Positions 16,571-24,266 of a stretch of DNA of 45,058 nt are shown one piece after another; the first letter of the stretch is position 1; each line of letters opens with the position of its first letter. The position numbers and the translations under genes were made by a program. The notes beneath the pieces were generated by a model. That model worked only from the letters and a program-made list of their open reading frames with translations, did not search any database and was not told the origin of the DNA. The DNA is from an uncultured Pseudomonadota bacterium (GTDB lineage: Bacteria; Pseudomonadota; Gammaproteobacteria; Burkholderiales; Burkholderiaceae), in assembly GCA_946480245.1 (NCBI GenBank), contig CAMLIZ010000014.1:1-45058 (forward strand), read 5' to 3'.

Positions 16571-17208
16571 GCCTGTGGCCCTGGCGCAAGGCAGTTGACG
16601 ACGACGGCCGCTGGCTGGTGGTGGACGTGGAGACCAGCGGCCTCGACGCGCGCCGCGATGCGCTGCTGGCGATTGCCGGCGTGGCGGTGGTGCAGCGCGA
16701 AGGCCGGTTGCTGATCACGCCGGCCGACAGCTTCGAGGCCGTGCTGCAGCAGAAGACGCCCGTGACCGACAAGGCCAACATCCTGCTGCACCGCATCGGC
16801 GTGGGCGCACAACGCCAGGGCCTGGCGCCCGCGGCGGCCTTGCGCGCGTTCGAGGCCTGGGTGGGCGCTGCGCCCCTGATCGCGTTCCATGCGGCGTTCG
16901 ATCGCACGATGATCGAACGCGCCCTGCGCGACACGCTCGGTCACCGCCTGCCGAGTGCCTGGATCGACCTCGAGGACGTGGCCGCCGTGCTGCACCCCGA
17001 GCAGCGCGCCCGCTCGCTCGACGACTGGATGGCCGCGCTGGGCGTGCAGTGCGCGCAGCGCCACCAGGCGGCGGCGGACACGATGGCCACGGCCGAGCTG
17101 CTGCTCAAGCTGTGGCCGCTGGCGCGGCGTCAGCTGCCGGACGGCCGCTTCGCCTCGCTGCAGCGACTCGCCGGCCGGCGGCACTCGCTGCCCCGTGCGC
17201 CGGCGTGA
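16567..17208 (+). CDS. DEDDh 3'-5' exonuclease (DnaQ/Pol III epsilon-like)
   Basis: 213 residues. ExoI is VVDVETSG (D20, E22), ExoII is AFHAAFDRTMIE (D112) and ExoIII is HQAAADTMAT (H166, D171), so all five DEDDh residues are present. The protein would degrade single-stranded DNA or RNA 3' ends with two metals. It lacks the C-terminal tail that joins DnaQ to the polymerase and is not the replicative epsilon subunit by context. It overlaps the DUF294 regulator by four bases, so both are made together. The link between a nuclease and a transporter regulator is not explained. Confidence 0.9.
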   Translation: MSLWPWRKAVDDDGRWLVVDVETSGLDARRDALLAIAGVAVVQREGRLLITPADSFEAVLQQKTPVTDKANILLHRIGVGAQRQGLAPAAALRAFEAWVGAAPLIAFHAAFDRTMIERALRDTLGHRLPSAWIDLEDVAAVLHPEQRARSLDDWMAALGVQCAQRHQAAADTMATAELLLKLWPLARRQLPDGRFASLQRLAGRRHSLPRAPA

Positions 17209-17214
17209 GCGGGT

Positions 17215-18126
17215 TCAGGCCAGGAAGGTGTCGATCAGCCGCGCGAGCAATTCCGGCTGGTCGTGGTGCAGCATGTGCCCGCATTGCGGCAGCCGCTCGC
17301 GCTGCACCCGGGGCACCACCGCCAGGCGCGCATCGAAGTCGGCGCGCGGGTAGCGGTTGCCCCACCACTTGGTGATGTCGGTGTCCTCGCCCTCCACCCA
17401 CAGCAGCGGTGCCGCGATCTCGCGCCAGCAGGCCAGCACTTCGTCCTTGCGGTAGAGCATCGGGTTCACGCGCTTGTGCGCCGGGTCGCCGAGGATGTGC
17501 CAGCGCCCGTCGTCACGCCGTTGTGACCAATGCGTTGCCAGCCATGCAGCCTTGTGGGCCGGCAGCCGCGGGTTGGTCTTGCGCAGGCGCTCGCCCACGG
17601 CGGCCAGGCTGTCGTAGGTCTTGAGCTGCTGCGGCGTCTTCAGCTCGTCCAGCCAGGTGCGGTAGCGCTTGGGTGCCTGCTCGGGCCGCGTCTCGGGCAT
17701 GCCGAAACCTTCGAGGTTGATCAGGCGGCGTACGCGATCAGGCCGCACGCCGGCATACACCATCACCACGTTGCCGCCCATGCTGTGGCCCAGCAGGTCG
17801 ACCGGCTGGCCCGGCAGCAGCGCGTCGAGCAAGGCGTCGAGATCGCCCAGGTAGTCGGGGAACCAGTAGCTGTCGCCACCCGGCGCGCCGGTGAGGCCGA
17901 AGCCGCGCCAGTCGGGTGCGATCACGTGACGCTGTGCGGCCATCGCGTCCACCACGAACTGGAACGACGCGCCCACGTCCATCCAGCCGTGCACCATGAC
18001 CAGCGGCGGCTTGGCCGCAGATGCCATCGACGCGTCGCCCCACACGTTGACGTGGTAGCGCAGGCCGCGCACCTCGAGGAACTGGCTGCGTGCCGCACGG
18101 CGCACGCTGTACTCGGTATCGCTCAT
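17215..18126 (-). CDS. Alpha/beta-fold hydrolase
   Basis: 303 residues. VMVHGWMDVGASF is the oxyanion-hole HG motif, LLGHSMGGNVV holds the nucleophile elbow with S115, and H284 in QCGHMLHHDQPELL is the catalytic histidine. The acid is probably in the WVEGEDTDITK region. Substrate is unknown; epoxide-hydrolase and haloperoxidase relatives share this layout. It is convergent with the exonuclease (6-base gap). TACAGT lies 6 bases before the ATG, suggesting a leaderless start. Confidence 0.9.
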   Translation of the reverse strand: MSDTEYSVRRAARSQFLEVRGLRYHVNVWGDASMASAAKPPLVMVHGWMDVGASFQFVVDAMAAQRHVIAPDWRGFGLTGAPGGDSYWFPDYLGDLDALLDALLPGQPVDLLGHSMGGNVVMVYAGVRPDRVRRLINLEGFGMPETRPEQAPKRYRTWLDELKTPQQLKTYDSLAAVGERLRKTNPRLPAHKAAWLATHWSQRRDDGRWHILGDPAHKRVNPMLYRKDEVLACWREIAAPLLWVEGEDTDITKWWGNRYPRADFDARLAVVPRVQRERLPQCGHMLHHDQPELLARLIDTFLA

Positions 18127-18132
18127 GGCGCC

Positions 18133-18138
18133 ACTGTA
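18133..18138 (-). promoter_or_regulatory. -10-like hexamer TACAGT, 6 bases before ATG 18126
   Basis: Minus-strand TACAGT, then GGCGCC and the ATG, with no Shine-Dalgarno. It overlaps the left arm of an 8-bp inverted repeat (GTAGGCGA / TCGCCTAC, 18136-18143 and 18162-18169). Confidence 0.42.
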
Positions 18139-18183
18139 GGCGAGGGCGGGCTTTCGCGCTGTCGCCTACGCGCGGCGGGGTGC

Positions 18184-18189
18184 CAGAAT
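18184..18189 (+). promoter_or_regulatory. Extended -10-like TGCCAGAAT before the leader ORF
   Basis: CAGAAT with an upstream TG, ending 7 bases before the leader ATG at 18197. Transcription would start at or next to that ATG. No clear -35 is seen. Confidence 0.42.
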
Positions 18190-18196
18190 CGCCGGC

Positions 18197-18280
18197 ATGA
18201 AGCCCCCACGCTCATTGCATTCGCTGCCCCCCGAAGGGGCTCTGGCCTCCTTTGGGGCGGCCCGGCAGGAGGCCAGATGA
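18197..18280 (+). CDS. 27-codon leader ORF upstream of GNAT
   Basis: It encodes MKPPRSLHSLPPEG then ALASFGAARQEAR and stops at a TGA that overlaps the GNAT ATG by four bases (ATGA). Most of it lies in a Burkholderiales intergenic repeat, so the peptide itself may be unimportant. Translating it would move ribosomes through the hairpin that hides the GNAT ribosome-binding site, so its role may be coupling. Expression is not demonstrated. Confidence 0.42.
   Translation: MKPPRSLHSLPPEGALASFGAARQEAR
18198..18276 (+). repeat. Dispersed Burkholderiales-type GC repeat
   Basis: The stretch containing CGCTGCCCCCCGAAGGGGC, then CTTTGGGGCGGCCCGGC, matches from memory a repeat scattered through many Comamonadaceae and related genomes. 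It contains two inverted repeats: GCCCC/GGGGC (18227-18241) and the 10-bp stem 18241-18250 / 18268-18277. Only one copy is in this window, so repeat status must be checked against the genome. Confidence 0.55.
18241..18277 (+). promoter_or_regulatory. Hairpin sequestering the GNAT ribosome-binding site
   Basis: TCTGGCCTCC (18241-18250) is the perfect reverse complement of GGAGGCCAGA (18268-18277), with a 17-base loop. The right arm contains GGAGG and the first base of the GNAT ATG. In RNA this would block initiation unless opened by a ribosome on the leader ORF. Confidence 0.6.
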
Positions 18281-18759
18281 GCCCACCCTTCACCTTGCGC
18301 GCGGCCGAGCCGCGCGACGTGCCGGCGATCGTCGGCCTGATCGGCGAGCTGGCCGAGTTCGAGAAGCTCGCGCACCTGCTGCAGGTGACCCCCGAGAGGC
18401 TGCATCCGCACCTGTTCGGGCCGAAGCCGGTGGCCGAGGCGCTGGTCGCCGAGGTGCAGGGCCGGGTGGTGGCGTTCGCCCTGTTCTTCACCAACTTCTC
18501 GACCTTCCTCGCCAAGCCCGGCCTGTACCTCGAGGACTTGTACGTACAACCGGCGTACCGCAACCTCGGGCTTGGCAAGGCGCTGCTCACGCAGCTGGGC
18601 CGCATCGCCGTGGAGCGCGACTACGGGCGCTTCGAATGGAGCGTGCTCGACTGGAACGAGAACGCCATCCGCTTCTACGAGAAGATGGGCGCCACCTTGC
18701 TGAAGGACTGGCACATCTGCCGCGTCACCGGCGACGCGCTGCAGCGCTTCGGCCGCTAG
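18277..18759 (+). CDS. GNAT N-acetyltransferase (diamine/spermidine acetyltransferase-like)
   Basis: 160 residues. LYLEDLYVQPAYRNLGLGKALLTQL (about residues 84-108) is the GNAT core with the R-x-x-G-x-G/A pyrophosphate loop region, and WSVLDWNENAIRFYEKMGA is the typical C-terminal strand and helix. The pattern resembles polyamine acetyltransferases (SSAT-like), but the substrate is not proven. GGAGG precedes the ATG but lies in a strong hairpin. The acyl-CoA synthetase gene follows after 29 bases. Confidence 0.9.
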   Translation: MSPPFTLRAAEPRDVPAIVGLIGELAEFEKLAHLLQVTPERLHPHLFGPKPVAEALVAEVQGRVVAFALFFTNFSTFLAKPGLYLEDLYVQPAYRNLGLGKALLTQLGRIAVERDYGRFEWSVLDWNENAIRFYEKMGATLLKDWHICRVTGDALQRFGR

Positions 18760-18788
18760 AGCACTTGCATTTGCACCGAGGAGGCCGC

Positions 18789-20462
18789 ATGTCCGCAGAC
18801 CGCTACGCCGCGCTCTACAACGGCTTCCACTGGCAGGTGCCGGCGGACTTCAACATCGCCGAGGTCTGCTGCGGCCGCTGGGCGCGCGACACACCCGACG
18901 CGGTGGCCATCGTGTACGAACACGAAGACGGCCGCTGCGCTCGCTTCACCTATGCCGACCTGCAGCGTGACGCGAACCGGCTGTCGCACGCACTGCAGCG
19001 CCTGGGCGTGCAGCGCGGCGACCGCGTGGCGATCGTGATGCCGCAGCGCTTCGAGACCGCGGTGGCCAACATCGCGCTGCACCAGCTGGGCGCGGTGGCG
19101 ATGCCGCTGTCGATGCTGTTCGGCCCCGATGCGCTGGAGTACCGGCTGCAGCACAGCGACACCCGGCTCGCGATCGCCGACGAGAGCTCGATCGCCAACC
19201 TGCGCGCCGCGCGGCCGCAGTGCCCGGCGCTGCAGACCGTGATCGCTGCCGGTGCGGCCGAGGGCCAGGGCGACATCGACTGGTCGGCCGCGCTGGCGCG
19301 CGAGGGTGCCAGCTTCACGCGCGCGGCCACGCAGGCCGACGACGCGGCAGTGTTGATCTACACCAGCGGCACCACCGGCCCGCCCAAAGGCGCGCTGATC
19401 CCGCAGCGCGCGCTGATCGGCAACCTGAGCGGCTTCGTCGCCAGCCAGAACTGGTTTCCCCAACCCGACGCGGTGTTCTGGTCGCCGGCCGATTGGGCGT
19501 GGACCGGCGGGCTGTGGGACGCGCTGATGCCCACGCTGTACTTCGGGCGCACGATCGTGGCCTACCAGGGCCGCTTTGCGCCGGAGAAGGCGTTCGAGCT
19601 GATGCAGCGCCACCTGGTGACCCACACCTTCCTGTTCCCCACCGCCCTCAAGGCGATGATGAAGGCGGTGCCGCACCCGCGTGAGCACTACCGGCTGCGG
19701 CTGCGCGCGATCATGAGCGCCGGCGAGGCGGTGGGCGATGCGGTGTTCGCCTACGGGCGGCAGGAGCTGGGCATCACGATCAACGAGATGTTCGGCCAGA
19801 CCGAGATCAACTACGTGGTCGGCAACTGCGCCCTGCACTGGCCCGCGCGCCCCGGCAGCATGGGTCGGCCCTACCCGGGCCATCGCATCGCGGTGATCGA
19901 CGACGACGGCAACGAATGCCCGCGCGGCACGCCGGGCGACGTGGCGGTGCACCGGCGCGACATCCACGGCCATCCCGATCCGGTGTTCTTCCTCGGCTAC
20001 TGGAAGAACGACGCCGCCACGCGCGCCAAGTTCACGGGCGACCCCGGCGACAGCTGGTGCCGCACCGGCGACACCGCCGTGATGGACGAGGGCGGCTACC
20101 TCTGGTACCAGGGACGCAGCGACGACGTGTTCAAGGCGGCGGGCTACCGCATCGGCCCGAGCGAGATCGAGAACTGCCTGGTCAAGCACGCCGCGGTGGC
20201 CAACGCGGCGGTGGTACCCAAGCCCGATGCCGAGCGCGGCGCGCTGGTCAAGGCCTATGTGGTGCTGGCGCCCGGTTTCGAAGCCACGCCGGCGCTGGTC
20301 GAGCAACTGCAGCAGCACGTGCGCGGCAAGCTGGCGCCCTACGAATATCCGAAGGAGATCGAGTTCATCGATGCGCTGCCGATGACCACCACCGGCAAGG
20401 TGCAGCGGCGCCTGCTGCGCCTGCGCGAAGAGGAGCGCGCGCGGCAGCCGCAGCAGCCGTGA
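18789..20462 (+). CDS. AMP-forming acyl-CoA synthetase
   Basis: 557 residues of the ANL superfamily. It activates a carboxylate with ATP to an acyl-adenylate and transfers it to CoA. YTSGTTGPPKG (191-201) is the P-loop, the adenylation motif includes EMFGQTEINYVVGN, GYLWYQGRSDDVFKAAGYRIGP is the hinge region, and K537 in TTTGKVQRR is the lysine often acetylated for control. WSPADWAWTGGLWDALMPTLYFG resembles medium-chain or acetoacetyl/propionyl-type enzymes, so the chain length is open. A GAGGAGG site precedes the ATG. It could use carboxylates imported by the upstream symporter. Confidence 0.9.
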   Translation: MSADRYAALYNGFHWQVPADFNIAEVCCGRWARDTPDAVAIVYEHEDGRCARFTYADLQRDANRLSHALQRLGVQRGDRVAIVMPQRFETAVANIALHQLGAVAMPLSMLFGPDALEYRLQHSDTRLAIADESSIANLRAARPQCPALQTVIAAGAAEGQGDIDWSAALAREGASFTRAATQADDAAVLIYTSGTTGPPKGALIPQRALIGNLSGFVASQNWFPQPDAVFWSPADWAWTGGLWDALMPTLYFGRTIVAYQGRFAPEKAFELMQRHLVTHTFLFPTALKAMMKAVPHPREHYRLRLRAIMSAGEAVGDAVFAYGRQELGITINEMFGQTEINYVVGNCALHWPARPGSMGRPYPGHRIAVIDDDGNECPRGTPGDVAVHRRDIHGHPDPVFFLGYWKNDAATRAKFTGDPGDSWCRTGDTAVMDEGGYLWYQGRSDDVFKAAGYRIGPSEIENCLVKHAAVANAAVVPKPDAERGALVKAYVVLAPGFEATPALVEQLQQHVRGKLAPYEYPKEIEFIDALPMTTTGKVQRRLLRLREEERARQPQQP

Positions 20463-20532
20463 AGGGTTGCTCACTTTCAGGGAACTCACCGACCCGGGCC
20501 CCGAGCGGCCCGCGAGACACTGGCCGGGTTCG

Positions 20533-22683
20533 ATGAAGCCTGTCCCCGCTTCCCTGTCGTCGCCTGCCGCTGTCGAGGCCGCCCCTGTCGCGGCCGGCCC
20601 GTTCGCGTCTGCCACGGCGCCGTTCAAGGGCATCGGGCGCCGCCTGCTGCTGGCGATCCTGCTGTTCAGCTCTGCGGTGACGCTGGTGCTCACGGCGCTC
20701 GAGTTGTACGTCGACTACCAGCGCGACGTGGGCAGCATCGAGGCCCGCGTGCGCGAGATCGGCAGCGGCTACCACGACAGCCTGGCCCGCAGCCTGTGGA
20801 ACGTGGATGCGGAGCAGATCCGCGTGCAGCTCGAAGGCATCATGCGCCTGCCCGACCTGCGCTCGGCCAGCGTGGTGGAAACCTCCGCGCCCGGCCTGAA
20901 GACGCCGCTGCAGGTGACGCTGGGCCATCCGGGCAGCGGTGCCGCGATGGTGTGGAAGGTGCCGCTGGTGTATGCCGACCGCAGCGGGCCGCGCACGCTG
21001 GGCGTGCTGACGCTGGAAGCCACGCTCGACGAGGTGTACCGCCGCCTGCGTGACAAGGCGCTGGTGATCCTGGTGTCGCAGGGCATCAAGACCTTCGTCG
21101 TCTCGCTGTTCATCCTGTTCATCGTGCACCGCCTCGTCACGCGCCACCTGGTGGCGCTGGCCGGGCACCTCGGCGCGCTCGATCCGCGCCGCCAGATGGC
21201 ACGTCTGAAGCTGCAGCGCCGCGCCCCCGGCAACCAGGACGAACTGGACCGCGTGGTCGGCGCGTTCAACGGCATGGTCGGCCAGCTCGAGCGCAGCTAT
21301 GACGAACTGCGCGAGGTGAATCTCGCACTCGAGCGCGACATCGCCGCGCGCCGCAGTGCCGAAGCCGAGGCGGCGCGCCTGGCTTTCCATGACGCGCTCA
21401 CCGACCTGCCCAACCGGCGCAGCCTGCTCGACAAACTGCAGCAGGAGGTGACGATGGCCGCGCGGCTGGAGCGCCATGGCGCGCTGCTGTTCGTGGGACT
21501 GGACCATTTCAAGCAGCTGAACGACGCGCTCGGCCATGCGGTGGGCGACGCGCTGCTGGTCGAGGTGGGCCGGCGCCTGCAGCGCGCCGTGCGCCGCACC
21601 GACCTGGTGGCGCGCCTGGGTGGCGACGAATACGCGGTGCTGCTGCTCGGCCTGGGCCGCGACACCGATGCGGCCGCGCGCGGCGCGGTGGAGATGACCG
21701 ACAAGCTCGGCGCGTCGCTGCGTGCGCCGTTCGAGCTGGGCGGACAGCGCCTGCACACCACGGCCAGCATCGGGGTTGCGCTGTTCCCGGCCGACGGCAC
21801 CGAGCCGGACGCGATCATGCGCCACGCCGATACGGCACTGCACCATGCCAAGGCCGAGGGCCGCGACTGCGTGCACTTCTTCCAGCCGGTGATGCACGCC
21901 TCCGTGCTCAAGCAGCATGAGCTCGAGAACGAACTGCGTCAGGCGCTGGTGGAGCAGCAGCTGTCGCTGGCGTACCAGCCGCTGGTCGACGGCTCCGGCC
22001 GCCTGCTGGGTGCCGAGGCGCTGCTGCGCTGGCATCACCCGGCGCGCGGCAACATCCCGCCCGGCGAGTTCATCCCGGTGGCCGAGGCCTCCAGCCTGAT
22101 CCTCGACGTGGGCGACTGGGTGCTGGCCGCCGCGGCGCGCCAGCTGCGGCTGTGGTGCGAGGCCGGCTGGCCGGACGACGAGTTCCACCTGTCGGTCAAC
22201 ATCAGCCCGCGCCAGTTCCACCAGCAGGACTTCGACCAGCGCCTGCGCCGCATCTTCGAAGGCGCCGGCGCCGACCCGCGCCGCCTGGTGCTGGAGATCA
22301 CCGAAGGCGTGCTGGTGCGCGACATCGAATCCGCAGCGGCCAGGATGCAGGCGCTGCGGCAGATGGGTGTGCGCATCTTCATCGACGATTTCGGCACCGG
22401 CTACTCGTCGCTCGCCTACCTCAAGAGCCTGCCGGTGGACGGCCTCAAGATCGACCAGAGCTTCGTGCGCGACGTGGTGGTCGACGCCAACGACGCGGCG
22501 ATCGTCGAGACCATCCTCGTGATCGCGCGCCGCTTCGGCCTTCAGGTGGTGGCCGAAGGCGTGGAGACGGCAGAGCAGCTGATCTACCTGCAGGCGCACC
22601 AGTGCCGCCAGTTCCAGGGCTTCCACTTCAGCGAGCCGTTGCCGGCGGCGCGCTTCGAGCGGCGCTACCTGGTCACGGCCTGA
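20533..22683 (+). CDS. Membrane GGDEF-EAL c-di-GMP protein
   Basis: 716 residues. A transmembrane helix near 37-60, a periplasmic sensor region (~60-180), a second helix near 185-200 and a HAMP-like linker precede GGDEF (~280-440) and EAL (~450-710). The cyclase signature is GGDEY (363-367), a conservative F-to-Y change, with an intact RxxD inhibitory site (R354-D357). The EAL triplet is at 495-497, with DDFGTGYSS and EGVET present, so the phosphodiesterase looks competent. It may make or degrade c-di-GMP. The ATG at 20533 is chosen; an in-frame TTG at 20467 is possible. Confidence 0.92.
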   Translation: MKPVPASLSSPAAVEAAPVAAGPFASATAPFKGIGRRLLLAILLFSSAVTLVLTALELYVDYQRDVGSIEARVREIGSGYHDSLARSLWNVDAEQIRVQLEGIMRLPDLRSASVVETSAPGLKTPLQVTLGHPGSGAAMVWKVPLVYADRSGPRTLGVLTLEATLDEVYRRLRDKALVILVSQGIKTFVVSLFILFIVHRLVTRHLVALAGHLGALDPRRQMARLKLQRRAPGNQDELDRVVGAFNGMVGQLERSYDELREVNLALERDIAARRSAEAEAARLAFHDALTDLPNRRSLLDKLQQEVTMAARLERHGALLFVGLDHFKQLNDALGHAVGDALLVEVGRRLQRAVRRTDLVARLGGDEYAVLLLGLGRDTDAAARGAVEMTDKLGASLRAPFELGGQRLHTTASIGVALFPADGTEPDAIMRHADTALHHAKAEGRDCVHFFQPVMHASVLKQHELENELRQALVEQQLSLAYQPLVDGSGRLLGAEALLRWHHPARGNIPPGEFIPVAEASSLILDVGDWVLAAAARQLRLWCEAGWPDDEFHLSVNISPRQFHQQDFDQRLRRIFEGAGADPRRLVLEITEGVLVRDIESAAARMQALRQMGVRIFIDDFGTGYSSLAYLKSLPVDGLKIDQSFVRDVVVDANDAAIVETILVIARRFGLQVVAEGVETAEQLIYLQAHQCRQFQGFHFSEPLPAARFERRYLVTA

Positions 22684-22737
22684 TTCAGCGCTGGTACTTG
22701 GGCGAGGGCCAGCGCCGCGGTGCGCGCGACGCGCGGC

Positions 22738-22962
22738 TCAGCCGGCCTCGTCGCCATCACCGGGCCGGTACTCCAGCAGGTCGCCGGGCTGGCACTGCAG
22801 CACTTCGCAGATGCGCGCCAGCGTGTCGAAGCGCACGCCACGCACCTTGCCGGACTTCAGCAGCGAGATGTTCTGCTCGGTGATGCCCACGCGTTCGGCC
22901 AGCTCGCGCGAACGCATCTTGCGCCGCGCCAGCATCACGTCGAGATTCACGAGGATCGGCAT
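22738..22962 (-). CDS. XRE-family HTH regulator (YozG-like)
   Basis: 74 residues, a single Cro/C1 helix-turn-helix: MRSRELAERVGITEQNISLLKSGKVRGVRFDTLARICEVL. Such short regulators typically sit next to DUF2975 membrane proteins, as here, and probably control the shared promoter. The start lies 3 bases after the DUF2975 stop, so the two are cotranscribed. A short inverted repeat without a T run lies beyond its 3' end. Confidence 0.92.
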   Translation of the reverse strand: MPILVNLDVMLARRKMRSRELAERVGITEQNISLLKSGKVRGVRFDTLARICEVLQCQPGDLLEYRPGDGDEAG

Positions 22963-22965
22963 GGC

Positions 22966-23505
22966 TCAGACGAACTCGGCGTTCTCTTCGGCCAGCCGCA
23001 CCGCCTCGCTCATCACGTGCGCGATCGCCAGCAGCACGGCGCCGATGAGCAAGGTGGTGTAGTCGTCGGACGAGAGATCGAGCATCAGCAGGCGATGGCC
23101 GGGCGGATTGCCGAGCGTGAGCGCCAGCCCCACCAGCATGCGCACCAGCGGCCCGATGAGCCCGAGCGCGAGCACGCCCCACGAGAAGCGGCGCAGGCGC
23201 GCCTGCGCCGCGCGGCTGAACACTCGCCCGGCGCCGTATTCGCCGAACAGGCGCCACAGCTGCCACAGCGCGAACAGCCCCGCGGCGAGCGGCAGCCCGC
23301 TGACCAGTGCGCCCAGCCACTGCGCGCGCGCGTCGATCGTGATCTGCGGTGGGCCCGTGCAATCGAGCCGGGCCCAGACCTCGCGGATCAGCGCCGGTGA
23401 GGCCCAACTCCAGGGCAGCGCGAGCAGCGCCAGCGCACCCAGCAGCACCATCGCGCGCACCAGCGTGCAAAGCCGCCGCAGCGACACCGGAGGTTCACGA
23501 TTCAT
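22966..23505 (-). CDS. DUF2975 membrane protein
   Basis: 179 residues with four hydrophobic segments (about 12-35, 60-82, 105-130 and 145-165) and the cytoplasmic motif FGEYGAGRVFSRAAQARLRRFSW, typical of DUF2975. Function is unknown. It is paired with the XRE gene directly downstream. The start at 23505 is preferred over 23523, because GATAAT lies exactly 6 bases before this ATG and no Shine-Dalgarno is present. Confidence 0.85.
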   Translation of the reverse strand: MNREPPVSLRRLCTLVRAMVLLGALALLALPWSWASPALIREVWARLDCTGPPQITIDARAQWLGALVSGLPLAAGLFALWQLWRLFGEYGAGRVFSRAAQARLRRFSWGVLALGLIGPLVRMLVGLALTLGNPPGHRLLMLDLSSDDYTTLLIGAVLLAIAHVMSEAVRLAEENAEFV

Positions 23506-23511
23506 TCGAAG

Positions 23512-23517
23512 ATTATC
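23512..23517 (-). promoter_or_regulatory. -10-like hexamer GATAAT, 6 bases before ATG 23505
   Basis: Minus-strand GATAAT, then CTTCGA and the ATG. It lies in the most AT-rich stretch of the window (23510-23560), consistent with a divergent promoter region. No strong -35 is seen. Confidence 0.5.
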
Positions 23518-23547
23518 TTGCAATACAGTTAAAACTTAATGTAAAAC
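23518..23547 (+). promoter_or_regulatory. Putative promoter of the 42-residue peptide gene
   Basis: TTGCAA (23518-23523), an 18-base spacer and TAAAAC (23542-23547), 8 bases before the ATG at 23556. Each hexamer matches 4 of 6 consensus bases. There is no Shine-Dalgarno. Confidence 0.35.
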
Positions 23548-23555
23548 AATAAACT

Positions 23556-23684
23556 ATGAAGGTCAACGAATCGGACGAGACAGGGATGGACGCGTTGCGC
23601 GGATGGCCGATGCTGATGCTCGTGCTGGCCGTCATGGCAGCGGCCGTGCTAATGATCCTCGGCGGCGGCACGGCGCTCCACTGA
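23556..23684 (+). CDS. 42-residue single-span membrane peptide
   Basis: The translation starts MKVNESDETGMDALRG and continues as a hydrophobic segment (PMLMLVLAVMAAAVLMILGGG) ending in TALH. This is a polar acidic N-terminus followed by one membrane span. The ORF lies in the AT-rich spacer, faces away from the XRE/DUF2975 pair and has a weak promoter-like pair of hexamers. I recognise no family. It could be a regulator, a small toxin-like peptide or a partner of the DUF2975 protein. No alternative gene covers this region. Confidence 0.45.
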   Translation: MKVNESDETGMDALRGWPMLMLVLAVMAAAVLMILGGGTALH

Positions 23685-23708
23685 GGCGGCCGTATGCTTG
23701 CGGCCACC

Positions 23709-24200
23709 ATGGCCCGCAACAAGACCCACGTCAGCGAAACCCCCGCCACCGCGCTGCTGCGCCAGCACGGCGTGCCGTTCACCGAACACCCGTACGACTA
23801 CGTCGAGCACGGCGGCACGGCCGAGTCGGCGCGCCAGCTCGGCGTGCCCGAGCACGAGGTCGTGAAGACGCTGGTGATGCAGGACGACAAGGCCCAGCCG
23901 CTGATCGTCCTGATGCACGGCGACTGCCAGGTCAGCACCAAGGCGCTGGCGCGCGAGATTGGCGTCAAGAGCGTGGAACCGTGCAAGCCCGAGGTCGCGC
24001 AGCGCCACAGCGGCTACCTGGTGGGCGGCACCTCGCCGTTCGGCACGCGCAAGGCCATGCCGGTGTACGTGGAGGCCAGCGTGCTCGCGCTGCCGCGCAT
24101 CTGCATCAACGGCGGGCGGCGCGGTTATCTGGTCGGCATCGAGCCGGGCGTGCTGACCACGCTGCTCTGCGCGCGCCCGGTGCACTGCGCGCTGGCTTGA
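23709..24200 (+). CDS. ybaK: Cys-tRNA(Pro)/tRNA deacylase, YbaK/EbsC type
   Basis: 163 residues of the YbaK/ProX editing family, which hydrolyses mischarged Cys-tRNA(Pro). TPATALLRQHGVPFTEHPYDY begins the fold. DKAQPLIVLMHGDCQVSTKALAREIG carries the conserved lysine region, and GYLVGGTSPFGTRKAMPVYVE is the substrate-binding GGxxPxG loop. An in-frame ATG at 23694 adds five residues. The later ATG is chosen because relatives start with a short basic stretch before TPAT, and a TATGCT hexamer covers the earlier codon. It stands alone. Confidence 0.92.
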   Translation: MARNKTHVSETPATALLRQHGVPFTEHPYDYVEHGGTAESARQLGVPEHEVVKTLVMQDDKAQPLIVLMHGDCQVSTKALAREIGVKSVEPCKPEVAQRHSGYLVGGTSPFGTRKAMPVYVEASVLALPRICINGGRRGYLVGIEPGVLTTLLCARPVHCALA

Positions 24201-24266
24201 CAAAGCGCAGCCGCACGGCATGCGGCTTGCCGGAACATGCCTATGCACCTGATTCCGGAGAGTTCC

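Noticed and set aside
20365..22626. A 753-codon open frame antisense to the GGDEF-EAL gene
   Set aside because: It is the reverse complement of a conserved coding region with shadow-type composition.
22687..22714. Inverted repeat after the GGDEF-EAL stop as a terminator
   Set aside because: GCGCTGG and CCAGCGC pair over 7 bases, but the loop is long and no T run follows on either strand.
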